Shown in pieces: positions 54,066 to 63,645 of a DNA stretch of 64,000 nucleotides. Source of the DNA: Providencia manganoxydans (lineage in GTDB: Bacteria; Pseudomonadota; Gammaproteobacteria; Enterobacterales; Enterobacteriaceae). Each line of letters starts with the position of its first letter. The stretch's first letter is position 1. The notes beneath the pieces were generated by a model. The model was not told where the DNA came from. It saw only the letters and a program-made list of their open reading frames with translations, and searched no databases. The DNA lies in NCBI RefSeq assembly GCF_016618195.1, contig NZ_CP067099.1:372001-436000 (forward strand), read 5' to 3'. The position numbers were made by a program, and so were the translations under genes.

Positions 54066-54186
54066 TAAATTCAACGAATATTCATGCATATTAAGGTTAA
54101 ACTTTACGTAGCTTGACATCAATTCGCTTTTTCTCTTGTATGATATCAATTAATTTGGCCTAAATATTTGTGATGAAGGAATATAC

Positions 54187-54456
54187 ATGAAATGCCATCG
54201 CTTAAATGAAGTTATTGAGCTAATACATCCTGTATGGAAGGACAACTCAGATCTAAATCTTGTTGAATTATTGCAAAAACTAGCTGATGAAGCAGGGTTT
54301 AAAGGCTCATTATCTGAGTTAACGGATGATGTACTGATTTATCATCTGAAAATGCGTGGTACAGAGAGTAATGAAGCGATCCCTGGTTTGAAAAAAGATT
54401 ATGAGGAAGACTTCAAAACGGCATTATTACGCGCCCGCGGTATTATAAAAGACTAA
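54187..54456 (+). CDS. yihD: YihD (DUF1040) protein
   Basis: Small cytoplasmic protein of 89 residues, the E. coli YihD length, beginning [18 protein letters not shown]. No known activity. GAAGGA precedes the ATG. It is first in yihD-srkA-dsbA, with seven bases to srkA, as in E. coli. Confidence 0.93.
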   Translation: MKCHRLNEVIELIHPVWKDNSDLNLVELLQKLADEAGFKGSLSELTDDVLIYHLKMRGTESNEAIPGLKKDYEEDFKTALLRARGIIKD

Positions 54457-54462
54457 CATGCA

Positions 54463-55458
54463 ATGAATAACGTTGAACAATCGCATTTTCATTTTAGCGA
54501 AATATCCCCTGATTTAATCCTTGATGCGCTGATGGAAGCGGGTATTTACCCTGAATCAGGATTAACTGAGCTAAATAGCTATGAGAATCGGGTTTATCAG
54601 TTTCAAGATGAAAACCGTAAACGCTTTGTAGTCAAATTTTATCGCCCTGAGCGTTGGAACCGTTCACAAATTCAAGAAGAACACGATTTTACGCTTGAAT
54701 TACAAGATGCTGAATTACCTGTTGCCGCTCCGCTCGAATTTGCAGGACAAACCGTATTAGAGTTTGGCGGTTTTATGTTTGCTATTTTTCCGAGTATTGG
54801 TGGTCGTCAATATGAAGCGGATAATCTATTCCAACTGGAAGAAGTTGGTCGCTTATTAGGTCGTACCCATCAAATCGGTAAAAAAAGTACTTTTATGTTT
54901 CGCCCTACACTAGGGGTAACCGAATATCTTGATCAACCTCGCCAAATCATGGCGCAAACTGAGTTGATTGCGTCAAAGTGGAAAGAAACCTTTCTCGAAT
55001 CGCTGGATAAATTAATCGCTCAAGTGAAAAAAGATTGGCCGGTTATTACATCACCGCTGCGTTTACAGGGAGATTGTCATCCGGGGAATATCTTATGGCG
55101 TGATGAGGCATGGTTAGTGGATTTTGATGATGCACGCAATGGTCCAGCAGTACAAGATTTGTGGATGCTATTGAATGGTTCTCGCCAAGAGCAAGTGCTT
55201 CAACTGGACACTTTGCTTGAAGCTTATAATGAGTTTTGTGACTTTGATGTGAAAGAACTTAAGTTAATTGAACCGCTAAGAGCGATGCGAATGGTTCATT
55301 ACTTAGGGTGGATTATTCGCCGTTGGCAGGATCCTGCTTTTCCAAGGGCGTTTTCATGGATCAGAGAGGACGATTTTTGGCAAAGACAGTCTATCGAATT
55401 TGCTCAGCAACTTGAACGGTTGCAAGAGCCACCTTTGCAGTTAGCCCCTCAATTTTAA
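54463..55458 (+). CDS. srkA: Stress response kinase SrkA (YihE/RdoA)
   Basis: Kinase-like protein of 331 residues (E. coli 328) in the aminoglycoside-phosphotransferase/choline-kinase fold. The catalytic loop is RLQGDCHPGNILW and the Mg-binding Asp lies in LVDFDDARNG. In E. coli it counters MazEF-linked and envelope-stress death and is induced by Cpx together with dsbA. It is followed 32 bases later by dsbA. Confidence 0.95.
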   Translation: MNNVEQSHFHFSEISPDLILDALMEAGIYPESGLTELNSYENRVYQFQDENRKRFVVKFYRPERWNRSQIQEEHDFTLELQDAELPVAAPLEFAGQTVLEFGGFMFAIFPSIGGRQYEADNLFQLEEVGRLLGRTHQIGKKSTFMFRPTLGVTEYLDQPRQIMAQTELIASKWKETFLESLDKLIAQVKKDWPVITSPLRLQGDCHPGNILWRDEAWLVDFDDARNGPAVQDLWMLLNGSRQEQVLQLDTLLEAYNEFCDFDVKELKLIEPLRAMRMVHYLGWIIRRWQDPAFPRAFSWIREDDFWQRQSIEFAQQLERLQEPPLQLAPQF

Positions 55459-55490
55459 TAACTCAATGAGTTTTTTGGAGAATATAGTAT

Positions 55491-56114
55491 ATGAAAAAAA
55501 TTATGTTGGCGTTAATTGGTATAGCCATGTCATTTGGGGCTGCCGCCGCAAATTATACGGAAGGTAAAGAGTACACTGATATTAAACAACCAGTGCAAAA
55601 CCTACCGCAAGTGTTAGAGTTCTTCTCTTTCTATTGCCCACATTGCTATCAGTTTGAAAATGTGTACAAAGTGCCGCAAACGGTAGAAAAAAATCTACCA
55701 GAAGGCGTGAAAATGGAACGCTACCACGTTGACTTTTTAGGCCCATTAGGTCCAAACCTAACTCAAGCGTGGGCAGTCGCGATGGTGTTGAAAGTTGAAG
55801 ATAAAGTCACGCCAGTTCTGTTTGAAGGTATTCAAAAAACACAATCTATCAACACGCCTGCGGATATCCGTAATGCCTTCGTTAAAGCGGGTGTAAGTGG
55901 TGACGAGTATGATGCAGCACTGAATAGCTTTGTTGTAAAATCACTGGTTGCTAAACAGCAAAATGCAGCTCAAGATCTTAAACTGCGCGGGGTTCCAGCA
56001 ATGTTTGTTGATGGCAAATACCAAGTTCGCAATAATGGTATTGCGGTTGAAAACGCAGCAGACTATGCGAAAGAGTTCTCTAACGTAGTGAACTATCTCG
56101 TTAATAAAAAATAG
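55491..56114 (+). CDS. dsbA: Thiol:disulfide oxidoreductase DsbA
   Basis: Periplasmic disulfide-forming enzyme of 207 residues. Signal peptide 1-20 ends AAAA. The redox centre is C49-P-H-C52 in FYCPHCYQF. The cis-Pro lies in [11 protein letters not shown]. Ribosome site TTTGGAG. It oxidises exported proteins and is recycled by DsbB. In E. coli yihF and yihG follow; here they are missing and polA is next. Confidence 0.97.
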   Translation: MKKIMLALIGIAMSFGAAAANYTEGKEYTDIKQPVQNLPQVLEFFSFYCPHCYQFENVYKVPQTVEKNLPEGVKMERYHVDFLGPLGPNLTQAWAVAMVLKVEDKVTPVLFEGIQKTQSINTPADIRNAFVKAGVSGDEYDAALNSFVVKSLVAKQQNAAQDLKLRGVPAMFVDGKYQVRNNGIAVENAADYAKEFSNVVNYLVNKK

Positions 56115-56122
56115 CCTTCTCT

Positions 56123-56151
56123 TGTGGCGGTGCGGTTTGCCGCCACATTTC
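56123..56151 (+). terminator. dsbA terminator
   Basis: TGTGGCGG/CCGCCACA stem with a nine-base loop, followed by TTTC, nine bases after the dsbA stop. Confidence 0.75.
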
Positions 56152-56175
56152 AAAAATTGTCACACTCCGTAATCA

Positions 56176-56184
56176 ATATCCACA
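56176..56184 (+). promoter_or_regulatory. Possible DnaA box (one mismatch)
   Basis: ATATCCACA, one base from the DnaA consensus TTATCCACA, in the dsbA-polA gap. Confidence 0.35.
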
Positions 56185-56317
56185 ATAGAGCAAAAATACT
56201 TTTTTTGCGCAGGATCAATGTTCATGTAGCTAACTCATTGATTTTATTTTCTTGTTTAACTACTTGATCTTTTCTTAGTTATTGAATCTAAGCCAGAACG
56301 CAGTTTTGCCCACAGAG

Positions 56318-56326
56318 TTATCCACA
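56318..56326 (+). promoter_or_regulatory. DnaA box upstream of polA
   Basis: A perfect TTATCCACA about 155 bases before the polA start. DnaA-dependent stimulation of polA has been reported in E. coli, which makes a regulatory role plausible. Apart from this and the dsbA terminator, the 366-bp gap shows no gene. Confidence 0.55.
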
Positions 56327-56480
56327 GGTTATAATAACCATTAACCATCAGAAAAAACATCAAAATAACGTGAATAATGTCTTGGTCGATTTTGAGTAGA
56401 TGCAAACTCAACGTGTATCTGAAAGCACATTGTGGCATCCTATCAGCATTCATTCCTGACAAAAAAGATGATGACAGATT

Positions 56481-59273
56481 ATGGCTCAGATAGCAGAAAA
56501 TCCCCTTATATTGGTAGATGGTTCATCTTACCTGTACCGTGCTTATCATGCATTCCCACCACTAACCAACAGTGCGGGTGAACCGACAGGAGCCATGTAT
56601 GGTGTGCTCAATATGTTGCGTAGCTTGATTATGCAATATAAGCCAAGCCATGTGGCTGTCGTCTTTGATGCTAAAGGAAAAACATTTCGTGATGAATTGT
56701 TTGAAAGCTATAAATCACACCGTCCACCAATGCCTGATGATTTACGTGAACAAATCGCACCATTACATGAAATGGTTGAGGCGATGGGGCTACCATTATT
56801 AGTGGTTTCAGGTGTTGAAGCTGATGACGTCATTGGTACGTTGGCAAGACAAGCGAGCCAAAAAGGGATCCCTGTTTTGATCAGCACGGGTGATAAAGAT
56901 ATGGCACAGCTGGTGGAACCGAATATCACTCTTATCAATACCATGACCAATACTATTCTTGGTCCTCAAGAAGTTGAAGATAAGTATGGTGTACCACCTG
57001 AGCTGATCATCGACTTTCTTGCACTGATGGGCGATTCATCAGATAACATTCCGGGCGTACCAGGGGTCGGTGAAAAAACGGCTCTCGCCTTATTACAAGG
57101 GATCGGTAGTTTAGAAAAAATCTATAATTCTTTAGATGATATTGCTCCGCTTGGTTTTAGGGGATCTAAAACCTTAGCGCCAAAAATGGAAGAAAATCGT
57201 GAACTGGCCTTTCTTTCATACCAACTTGCTACCATCAAAACAGATGTTGAACTCGAAAAAACCTGTGAGGAATTAGCGGTATCTGAGCCTAATGTCGATA
57301 AACTCCATCAGTTATTTAGTCGCTACGAATTCAAACGTTGGCTCGCTGATGTTGAAAGTGGCACATGGATGGATGCTAAAAATGGTAAGAGTTCAGCACC
57401 AACAGCCACTAAGTTTGAAAAGAAAGTAGAGGCAATTGTTGCAGCACCAATACTCAACGCTGAAAATTATCAAACTATTTTAGAGCAGGCTGATTTAGAG
57501 CGCTGGGTCAAAAAACTCGCCTCCGCACCACTGTTTGCCTTTGATACCGAAACCGACAGTTTAAACACACAAGAAGCGCGTTTAGTCGGTATGTCATTTG
57601 CTATTGAAGCAGGACGAGCGGCTTATTTACCTTTGGGTCATGATTACCTTGATGCGCCAGTACAATTGCCACTAGACGATGTTTTGGCTGCAATGAAACC
57701 GATATTAGAAAATGACAAAATATTGAAGGTTGGCCAAAATTTAAAATATGACGCTGAAGTGCTGCTCAACTATGGTATTGAGTTAAAAGGTATCGAATTT
57801 GACACTATGCTAGAGTCTTACGTGCTAAATAGCGTTGCAGGCATGGGGCGTCATGATATGGATAGCTTAGCTGAGCGCCATCTTAACCATAAAACGGTAT
57901 CATTCGAAGAGATCGCAGGTAAAGGTAAAAAGCAGCTCACTTTCAATCAAATAGCACTTGAGCAAGCGGCAAATTACGCGGCGGAAGATGCCGACGTCAC
58001 CTTGCTACTGCACCAAGCGTTGTACCCGCAGCTTGAAGCTGAGCCTAAACTGAATAAAGTGTTCCGTGAAATTGAAATGCCATTAGTTCCCGTTCTAGTC
58101 AGAATGGAGCGCACTGGTGTATTAATTGATGCGAATGTTTTAGCGGCTCAATCGAAACAAATTACCGCCCGTTTAGCTGAGCTCGAAAAAGAAGCCTTTG
58201 AATTAGCAGGTGAAGAGTTCAACTTGGCTTCGCCAAAACAATTACAAACTATTCTTTTTGAAAAGCTGCAATTACCCATTATCAAAAAAACGCCAAGTGG
58301 AGCAGCCTCGACCAATGAAGAGGTGTTGGAAGAGCTAGCGTTGGATCATGCGCTGCCTAAACTACTACTTGAGCACCGTAGCTTGGCAAAATTGAAATCA
58401 ACCTACACTGATAAGCTGCCACTAATGATTAGCCCGAAAACCCAGCGGGTACATACTTCTTATCATCAAGCTGTTACTGCGACGGGCCGATTATCATCTC
58501 GTGATCCTAACTTGCAAAACATTCCAGTGAGAACAGAAGAAGGCCGTCGTATTCGCCAAGCATTTATTGCACGTAAAGGCTACAAAGTGGTTGCGGCAGA
58601 CTATTCACAAATTGAATTGCGTATAATGGCTCACCTATCGCAAGATAAAGGGTTATTAACCGCATTTGCGGAAGGCAAAGATATTCACCGTGCAACCGCA
58701 GCAGAAGTATTTGGCGTTCCGCTTGAGCAAGTAACAAATGATCAGCGCCGTAGCGCTAAAGCGATTAACTTTGGCTTAATTTATGGTATGAGCGCATTCG
58801 GTTTGGCGCGTCAGTTAGGGATCCCTCGTGGTGAAGCGCAGCGTTATATGGATCTCTATTTTGAGCGCTATCCAGGTGTGTTGCGTTATATGGAAAACAC
58901 TCGCCACCAAGCGTCGGAACAAGGCTATGTAGAGACATTAGAAGGACGTCGTTTGTATCTTACTGATATTAAATCAAGTAATGGAATGCGCCGGAAGGCT
59001 GCTGAGCGTGAAGCGATCAACGCACCAATGCAAGGAACCGCAGCGGATATTATCAAAAAGGCTATGATCGCCGTTGATAGCTGGCTGCGAGCAGAGAAAC
59101 CTAATGCTGATATGTTAATGCAAGTTCATGATGAATTAGTATTTGAAGTGAAAGAAAGTGAATTAGATGGGGTGATCGCAAAAGTGCGTGAACTGATGGA
59201 ACAAAGTATGCAACTTGATGTTCCGTTGAAAGTTGATGTCGGTATTGGTGAGAATTGGGATGAAGCTCACTAA
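56481..59273 (+). CDS. polA: DNA polymerase I
   Basis: Pol I of 930 residues (E. coli 928). Domains in order: 5'-3' exonuclease ([14 protein letters not shown], then [18 protein letters not shown]), 3'-5' exonuclease with DTETDSL and the later YAAEDADVT, and polymerase with motif A DYSQIELR, motif [20 protein letters not shown] and motif [11 protein letters not shown]. All three activities look intact. It performs Okazaki-fragment processing and repair synthesis. Terminator follows. Confidence 0.98.
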   Translation: MAQIAENPLILVDGSSYLYRAYHAFPPLTNSAGEPTGAMYGVLNMLRSLIMQYKPSHVAVVFDAKGKTFRDELFESYKSHRPPMPDDLREQIAPLHEMVEAMGLPLLVVSGVEADDVIGTLARQASQKGIPVLISTGDKDMAQLVEPNITLINTMTNTILGPQEVEDKYGVPPELIIDFLALMGDSSDNIPGVPGVGEKTALALLQGIGSLEKIYNSLDDIAPLGFRGSKTLAPKMEENRELAFLSYQLATIKTDVELEKTCEELAVSEPNVDKLHQLFSRYEFKRWLADVESGTWMDAKNGKSSAPTATKFEKKVEAIVAAPILNAENYQTILEQADLERWVKKLASAPLFAFDTETDSLNTQEARLVGMSFAIEAGRAAYLPLGHDYLDAPVQLPLDDVLAAMKPILENDKILKVGQNLKYDAEVLLNYGIELKGIEFDTMLESYVLNSVAGMGRHDMDSLAERHLNHKTVSFEEIAGKGKKQLTFNQIALEQAANYAAEDADVTLLLHQALYPQLEAEPKLNKVFREIEMPLVPVLVRMERTGVLIDANVLAAQSKQITARLAELEKEAFELAGEEFNLASPKQLQTILFEKLQLPIIKKTPSGAASTNEEVLEELALDHALPKLLLEHRSLAKLKSTYTDKLPLMISPKTQRVHTSYHQAVTATGRLSSRDPNLQNIPVRTEEGRRIRQAFIARKGYKVVAADYSQIELRIMAHLSQDKGLLTAFAEGKDIHRATAAEVFGVPLEQVTNDQRRSAKAINFGLIYGMSAFGLARQLGIPRGEAQRYMDLYFERYPGVLRYMENTRHQASEQGYVETLEGRRLYLTDIKSSNGMRRKAAEREAINAPMQGTAADIIKKAMIAVDSWLRAEKPNADMLMQVHDELVFEVKESELDGVIAKVRELMEQSMQLDVPLKVDVGIGENWDEAH

Positions 59274-59285
59274 GTAAAATCAGAT

Positions 59286-59321
59286 CTGAGTCGGATAATA
59301 ATTTATTCGACTCAGGTTTAT
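59286..59321 (+). terminator. polA terminator
   Basis: CTGAGTCG/CGACTCAG stem extended by ATAA/TTAT after a mismatch, followed by GTTTATTT. Confidence 0.8.
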
Positions 59322-59457
59322 TTAAATATATTAGGTTAAGTTTCTATATATTCTATTAATATATAGAATATATATGAAGATTTGATATTATTATTGAAGT
59401 TTAAACTAGTTATAAAATCAAGATTACCAATCATAAAAAAATAAGCTTTTTATATTG

Positions 59458-60798
59458 TTAACTGGGAATAAATATTTCATCTTCTAGCATGTTATTGATA
59501 CGTTGAATGCTATTTTCATTTAAAGATCCTTGTAAATACTCCATTTTTAATTGGTTGATAATGTAATCGTATTGAGCATTCGATAATTTTTGTTTTGATT
59601 GATAAAGAGCGGAAGTTGCGGACAGCACATCGACAATGGTACGTGTGCCTACTTGATAACCTGCTTCTGTAGCATCCAATGAGCTTTGAGTCGAAACGGT
59701 AAGTTGCTTATAGGCATTAATATGACTGATTGATGATAAGATATCATTGTATGATGAGTTGACTTGGTGGATAAGTTTTCGAATATCGCTTTCAAGTTGC
59801 TCTGTTTTAGCTTGAAAATCATATTGAGCTTGTATGACTTGAGAATTAACCGCATTGCCTTGATAAATTGGTAAATTTAATGAGAGAGCCGTTTGGTTTT
59901 TTCCAGAATGATTATTTGTTTTATACAGATTTTCGAAACTATTTTTATCATACTGAGTACTATTGAGAGTTGTAGAGGCATTTAAAGTCACTACCGGCAA
60001 ATGCCCACTTTTAGCGAGAGATATTTTATCATTTGATATTTCTTGTGTAAGTCGAGATTTTAATAAGCTAAGGTTTTTAATTCGAGCATTTTCAAGTAGA
60101 AATGTGATGTTATCGGGTTTGGTGGGTTGTAACTTATTAATATTGAGTTTCGCTAATTGAGTATATTGTACCCCACTGATTTTTCTTAATATCTCAACTG
60201 AATTCTTCAATTCGTTGTAACCTAGAACTTCTTGAGCAATGATACTGTCATAGTTAGCTCTCGCATTTTGTACATCAGTGATGGTGGTTAGCCCTACATT
60301 AAAGCGTTGTGTCGTTTGATCTAGCTGATTATAAACAGCAAGTTTATGGGCTTTTAGATAAGTGAGAGCATCAATAGATTTCAATATATTAAAGTAAGAA
60401 ATAGCTGTTTCTAACAAAAGATCTTGTTGACTTACTTGATAATTAATATTTGATACAGCAGCATTCTTTTCTTGGATGGATAATGATTGCCATTTAGATA
60501 TATCAATTATGGATTGTATTACATGTAGAGATACTTCGGAGTTTTTAATGTTTTTTTTGTTATTTATTTCATCACTATTTTTATAACTTGAATTAGCAGT
60601 GACATTTAGCTGAGGAAGTAATGGGCTACGAGCCTCATCTATTTTTTTATAGGCTTGATAACGCTCACTTTCTATTTTTTTTAATACAGGATTGTTATCT
60701 TTCGTTATTTTATAAATTTGCAATAAGTCCTCTGCGTTACAATTATAACCTATAATTATTGAACTCATTAAAATAAATAATTTAATTATTTTATTCAT
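59458..60798 (-). CDS. TolC-like outer-membrane channel protein
   Basis: Outer membrane efflux protein of 446 residues with signal peptide 1-22. It aligns with E. coli TolC throughout: EARSPLLPQLNVTA, YFNILKSIDALTYL, QLDQTTQRFNVGLTTITDVQNARA, LSLLKSRLTQE, and SLDATEAGYQVGTRTIVDVLSATSALYQ. The long C-terminal tail of TolC is absent. The usual tolC locus is elsewhere in enterobacteria (near parE), so this is probably a second copy. No ABC exporter or adaptor gene is adjacent. It is more AT-rich than its neighbours, with Asn/Lys/Ile-heavy codon choice, and lies in the polA-spf interval, which suggests acquisition. It could instead be a displaced main tolC. Confidence 0.88.
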   Translation of the reverse strand: MNKIIKLFILMSSIIIGYNCNAEDLLQIYKITKDNNPVLKKIESERYQAYKKIDEARSPLLPQLNVTANSSYKNSDEINNKKNIKNSEVSLHVIQSIIDISKWQSLSIQEKNAAVSNINYQVSQQDLLLETAISYFNILKSIDALTYLKAHKLAVYNQLDQTTQRFNVGLTTITDVQNARANYDSIIAQEVLGYNELKNSVEILRKISGVQYTQLAKLNINKLQPTKPDNITFLLENARIKNLSLLKSRLTQEISNDKISLAKSGHLPVVTLNASTTLNSTQYDKNSFENLYKTNNHSGKNQTALSLNLPIYQGNAVNSQVIQAQYDFQAKTEQLESDIRKLIHQVNSSYNDILSSISHINAYKQLTVSTQSSLDATEAGYQVGTRTIVDVLSATSALYQSKQKLSNAQYDYIINQLKMEYLQGSLNENSIQRINNMLEDEIFIPS

Positions 60799-61104
60799 TA
60801 GTGTTGATTCCTAATTAGTTTCTGAAAATTTTTAAATGGGATATCAAGAAAGATATTTTAATTAAATTATAACTCTGCTATTAAAATGTAAATATAAAAA
60901 ATCGAATTTAAAAATTTAATTTAATGTATATGTTTTGCTATATAAGCCCACTTGATTAAGTTAGGGTGAAAATGAGTTTATTGTACTATCGAACGTAATC
61001 TATATTTAGTTCCTAAGAACGATTGTCACAGTACATTTTTTTACCTCAATATAGCGTTTTATCTTTTGTGGCGACAGGCTTATCTCAGAGCCAAAGGATT
61101 AATC
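60799..61104. other. Divergent gap between the TolC-like gene and the SDR gene
   Basis: Very AT-rich 306 bases that should contain both promoters. I cannot identify a specific operator. Confidence 0.4.
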
Positions 61105-61887
61105 ATGGAACGCTTATTTTCTCCAACTGCATTTCAAGGGCAGGTAGTACTCGTCACTGGTGGCGCTCAAGGTATTGGTTTAGCGATTGTTGAAGCCTTT
61201 GCTAAATTAGGTGGTTTAGTCATTGTAGTGGATTTACAGCGTCAAAAGGCACAGCAAGTCGCCACCTCATTAACTGAGCAGGGTTATCACGTTGATGCAG
61301 AAAGTTGTGATTGTTCTGTACAACAGCGAATTAGTGCATTAGTGGCAAAAATAGAACGTGAATATCATCGATTAGACATTGTGGTACATAATGCGGCCTA
61401 TTTTCCATTGACTGATTTTATGCAAATTGATGAGCCATTATTACAGAAAACGCTGAGTGTTAATTTAATAGCACCATTCTATTTAACCCAAGCGGCTCAG
61501 CCGTTAATGAAAAAGCAAGGTGGTGGACGTATTTTGATCACCTCTTCAGTCACTGGGCCAAAAGTGGCTTATCCAGGATTAGCTCACTATGCGGCTTCCA
61601 AAGCAGGAGTGAATGGTTTCATTAAAGCTGCGGCACTTGAATTAGCCCCTTTTGGGATCACTGTTAATGGTGTCGAACCGGGTATGATCCGTACACCCGC
61701 CATGGCTAATTTAGGTGATGAACAGCTTAATCAGAGTATTGCGCGGAATGTGCCATTAGGGCGCTTAGGTGAAGGGGAAGATATTGCCGCGGCGATGGTG
61801 TTTTTAGCATCGCCTGTAGCGAGTTATATTACAGGACAAACCATTGTTGTAGATGGCGGGGCATTGTTACCCGAGACAACGATTTAA
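61105..61887 (+). CDS. Short-chain dehydrogenase/reductase
   Basis: Classical SDR of 260 residues. The NAD(P) loop TGGAQGIG is at 18-25, the NAA motif near 97-99, and the catalytic Ser148, Tyr162 and Lys166 (YAASK) are all present. VVDLQRQ after the second strand, with Asp at position 43, suggests NAD rather than NADP. The frame opens earlier at TTG 61066, but ATG 61105 with AAAGGA six bases upstream is the better start. Substrate unknown; it resembles sugar/polyol and UcpA-like SDRs. Its place between polA and spf is not that of any E. coli gene I know. Confidence 0.85.
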   Translation: MERLFSPTAFQGQVVLVTGGAQGIGLAIVEAFAKLGGLVIVVDLQRQKAQQVATSLTEQGYHVDAESCDCSVQQRISALVAKIEREYHRLDIVVHNAAYFPLTDFMQIDEPLLQKTLSVNLIAPFYLTQAAQPLMKKQGGGRILITSSVTGPKVAYPGLAHYAASKAGVNGFIKAAALELAPFGITVNGVEPGMIRTPAMANLGDEQLNQSIARNVPLGRLGEGEDIAAAMVFLASPVASYITGQTIVVDGGALLPETTI

Positions 61888-62254
61888 TCAGCAACAGCCT
61901 ACATTTCCAATCGAGGTGTCTTACAAGTGCCACAATGTAAGAATGGCCTTTATTCTTTTGTTATAAAACTGTCACGATTGCTAGTTATCATGATTGGTAA
62001 TGCAAGCTTTTACAATGACTATTTATTCATATTATGAATGAATAGTTTATTTTTTGCTCTTATTAGCGTCGTTATACTTAGTTAGTAAAAAAATTTACAT
62101 TACATATTAATGCGACTTAGCTCTCATAAATATGTAATAAAAATACGGTTTTTGGCTTTTGAAACGATGTTTTATTCGCTGAATCGTAGTAAGCATTGAA
62201 AAAAAATTACATAAAAGCTTTTTTTTGTGCAAAGAATCAAGTAAAGTATACGGC
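61888..62254. other. Gap between the SDR gene and spf
   Basis: AT-rich. It holds the spf promoter: TAAAGT at 62242-62247, seven bases before the RNA start, is the same -10 box I recall for E. coli spf. No convincing -35 or CRP site. Nothing else identified. Confidence 0.5.
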
Positions 62255-62364
62255 GTAGGGTACAGAGGTAAGATGTTCTATCTTTCAGACCTTTTACTTC
62301 ACGTAATCGGATTTAGCTGAATATTAGCTGCTCCAGTCAATATTTTTGACTGGAGCATTTTTTT
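62255..62364 (+). ncRNA. spf: Spot 42 RNA
   Basis: About 110 bases, starting GTAGGGTACAGAGGTAAGAT and nearly identical to E. coli Spot 42 (109 nt) in its 5' structured half and unstructured target-binding regions. It ends in the terminator stem CTCCAGTCA with its complement and a run of T. Spot 42 is an Hfq-dependent sRNA that represses galK and other secondary carbon genes and is itself repressed by cAMP-CRP. Position before engB matches the E. coli polA-spf-yihA order, with two extra genes inserted before it. Confidence 0.97.
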
Positions 62365-62439
62365 ATCTGAAATTCGACGTATTGATATAAATCTGCCGTT
62401 ATGCGCCAACAGCATGACGCACAAGGAAATAAATGGAAA

Positions 62440-63051
62440 TTAGGCTTGTGTGCTATACCAGCTATCGAGTTTGATACGCAGTTTATCGATCCCAATCTTT
62501 TTCAGCGCAGAAAAATATTCAACCTCAACATCACCACCTAATGGTTCAAGTGTTTGGCGAACTTCCATTAGCTGTTTTTTTCTGGCGCCAGAAGCGAGTT
62601 TATCTGCTTTAGTGAGCAATACCAAAACAGGGACTTCCATCGCAATCGACCATTCGATCATTTGCATATCCAGATCTTTCAATGGATGACGTATATCCAT
62701 CAGTACAACCAGCCCTTTGATACATTCTCTTTTTTGTAGGTACTCACCAAGCGCTTTTTGCCATTTGCGCTTCATTTCTTCAGGAACTTCGGCATAGCCG
62801 TAACCCGGCAAATCGACTAAACGAATCCCTTCTTCAACCTCAAATAGGTTGATAAGTTGTGTTCGCCCTGGCGTTTTACTGGTACGTGCTAAACTTTTTT
62901 GTTGGGTTAGTGCATTTAGTGCACTGGATTTTCCTGCATTGGAGCGGCCTGCAAAGGCAACTTCTATACCCGTATCTTTAGGTAGATGACGGATATCGGG
63001 TGCACTGATGACAAATTTTGCCATGTGATAATTATGATTTTTAATTGCCAT
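62440..63051 (-). CDS. engB: Ribosome biogenesis GTPase EngB (YihA/YsxC)
   Basis: Essential GTPase of 203 residues for 50S assembly. G1 is GRSNAGKS, G2 falls in the TPGRTQ region, G3 is DLPGYG and G4 is TKAD. The start [20 protein letters not shown] allows an internal Met at residue 10 as an alternative. Convergent with spf, whose terminator lies just beyond its stop. Confidence 0.96.
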   Translation of the reverse strand: MAIKNHNYHMAKFVISAPDIRHLPKDTGIEVAFAGRSNAGKSSALNALTQQKSLARTSKTPGRTQLINLFEVEEGIRLVDLPGYGYAEVPEEMKRKWQKALGEYLQKRECIKGLVVLMDIRHPLKDLDMQMIEWSIAMEVPVLVLLTKADKLASGARKKQLMEVRQTLEPLGGDVEVEYFSALKKIGIDKLRIKLDSWYSTQA

Positions 63052-63645
63052 TGGTTGTTCTCCCTGAGTTTACCTTTTGAGGCTCAGGGATTATAGCTAT
63101 AGGAGACAGACAAACAAAGCTAAAATGGCAGTTGATGCTTATATGCTCTTTCAACCTGAGTGAGTGAGCTCATTTCACATGATGAAAAATACAATTTAAT
63201 CAGTATTTATATAAATTAGACTATATTTGATGAGGAGAGGGCGATTTGGCGTAAATAAAGGTAAATATTCAACAATATAATAATCTTCGCTCTAGAATTG
63301 GTGGATTAGATTCAGCGTGCAATAACCTACAATAAATAGTGAAATTGTTGGCGAGTTATAGATGAATAATTATTTTCATAGGTTTACTAAGCCGCATTGC
63401 GAGTTATTTAATTATATTCACCGTGAACCAGTATTTAATGTGCGCTGAAAGATAGAGCATTGAAGCCAAAGGTTTCGTGTTTTATAGTACAAGCAATGCG
63501 GCGGATACGTCGTTACTGCCCATTAAGGCTTGCATCAGACTGAGGAAGCTCAGCAGCAGTCAAGGAAGTGGGAAGCTTCGCATCTAAAAGGTGCGAAGTC
63601 ATTACAGTATAAATAAGTCATTAGCTATAGCGAAAGGGATCTTGA
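63052..63645. other. Region between engB and ppiA, with a structured part
   Basis: 594 bases with no credible open frame. The part from about 63430 to 63600 is less AT-rich and can form several short hairpins: CTGAG-GAAG-CTCAG near 63539, and CTTCGCA pairing with TGCGAAG near 63585. E. coli places the sRNA gene csrC after yihA, but the many AGGA motifs of CsrC are not seen here. It could be a structured ppiA leader or an unidentified small RNA. Confidence 0.4.

Noticed and set aside
63052..63645. Calling csrC here
   Set aside because: The position fits E. coli order, but the repeated AGGA loop motifs and a clear intrinsic terminator are missing.
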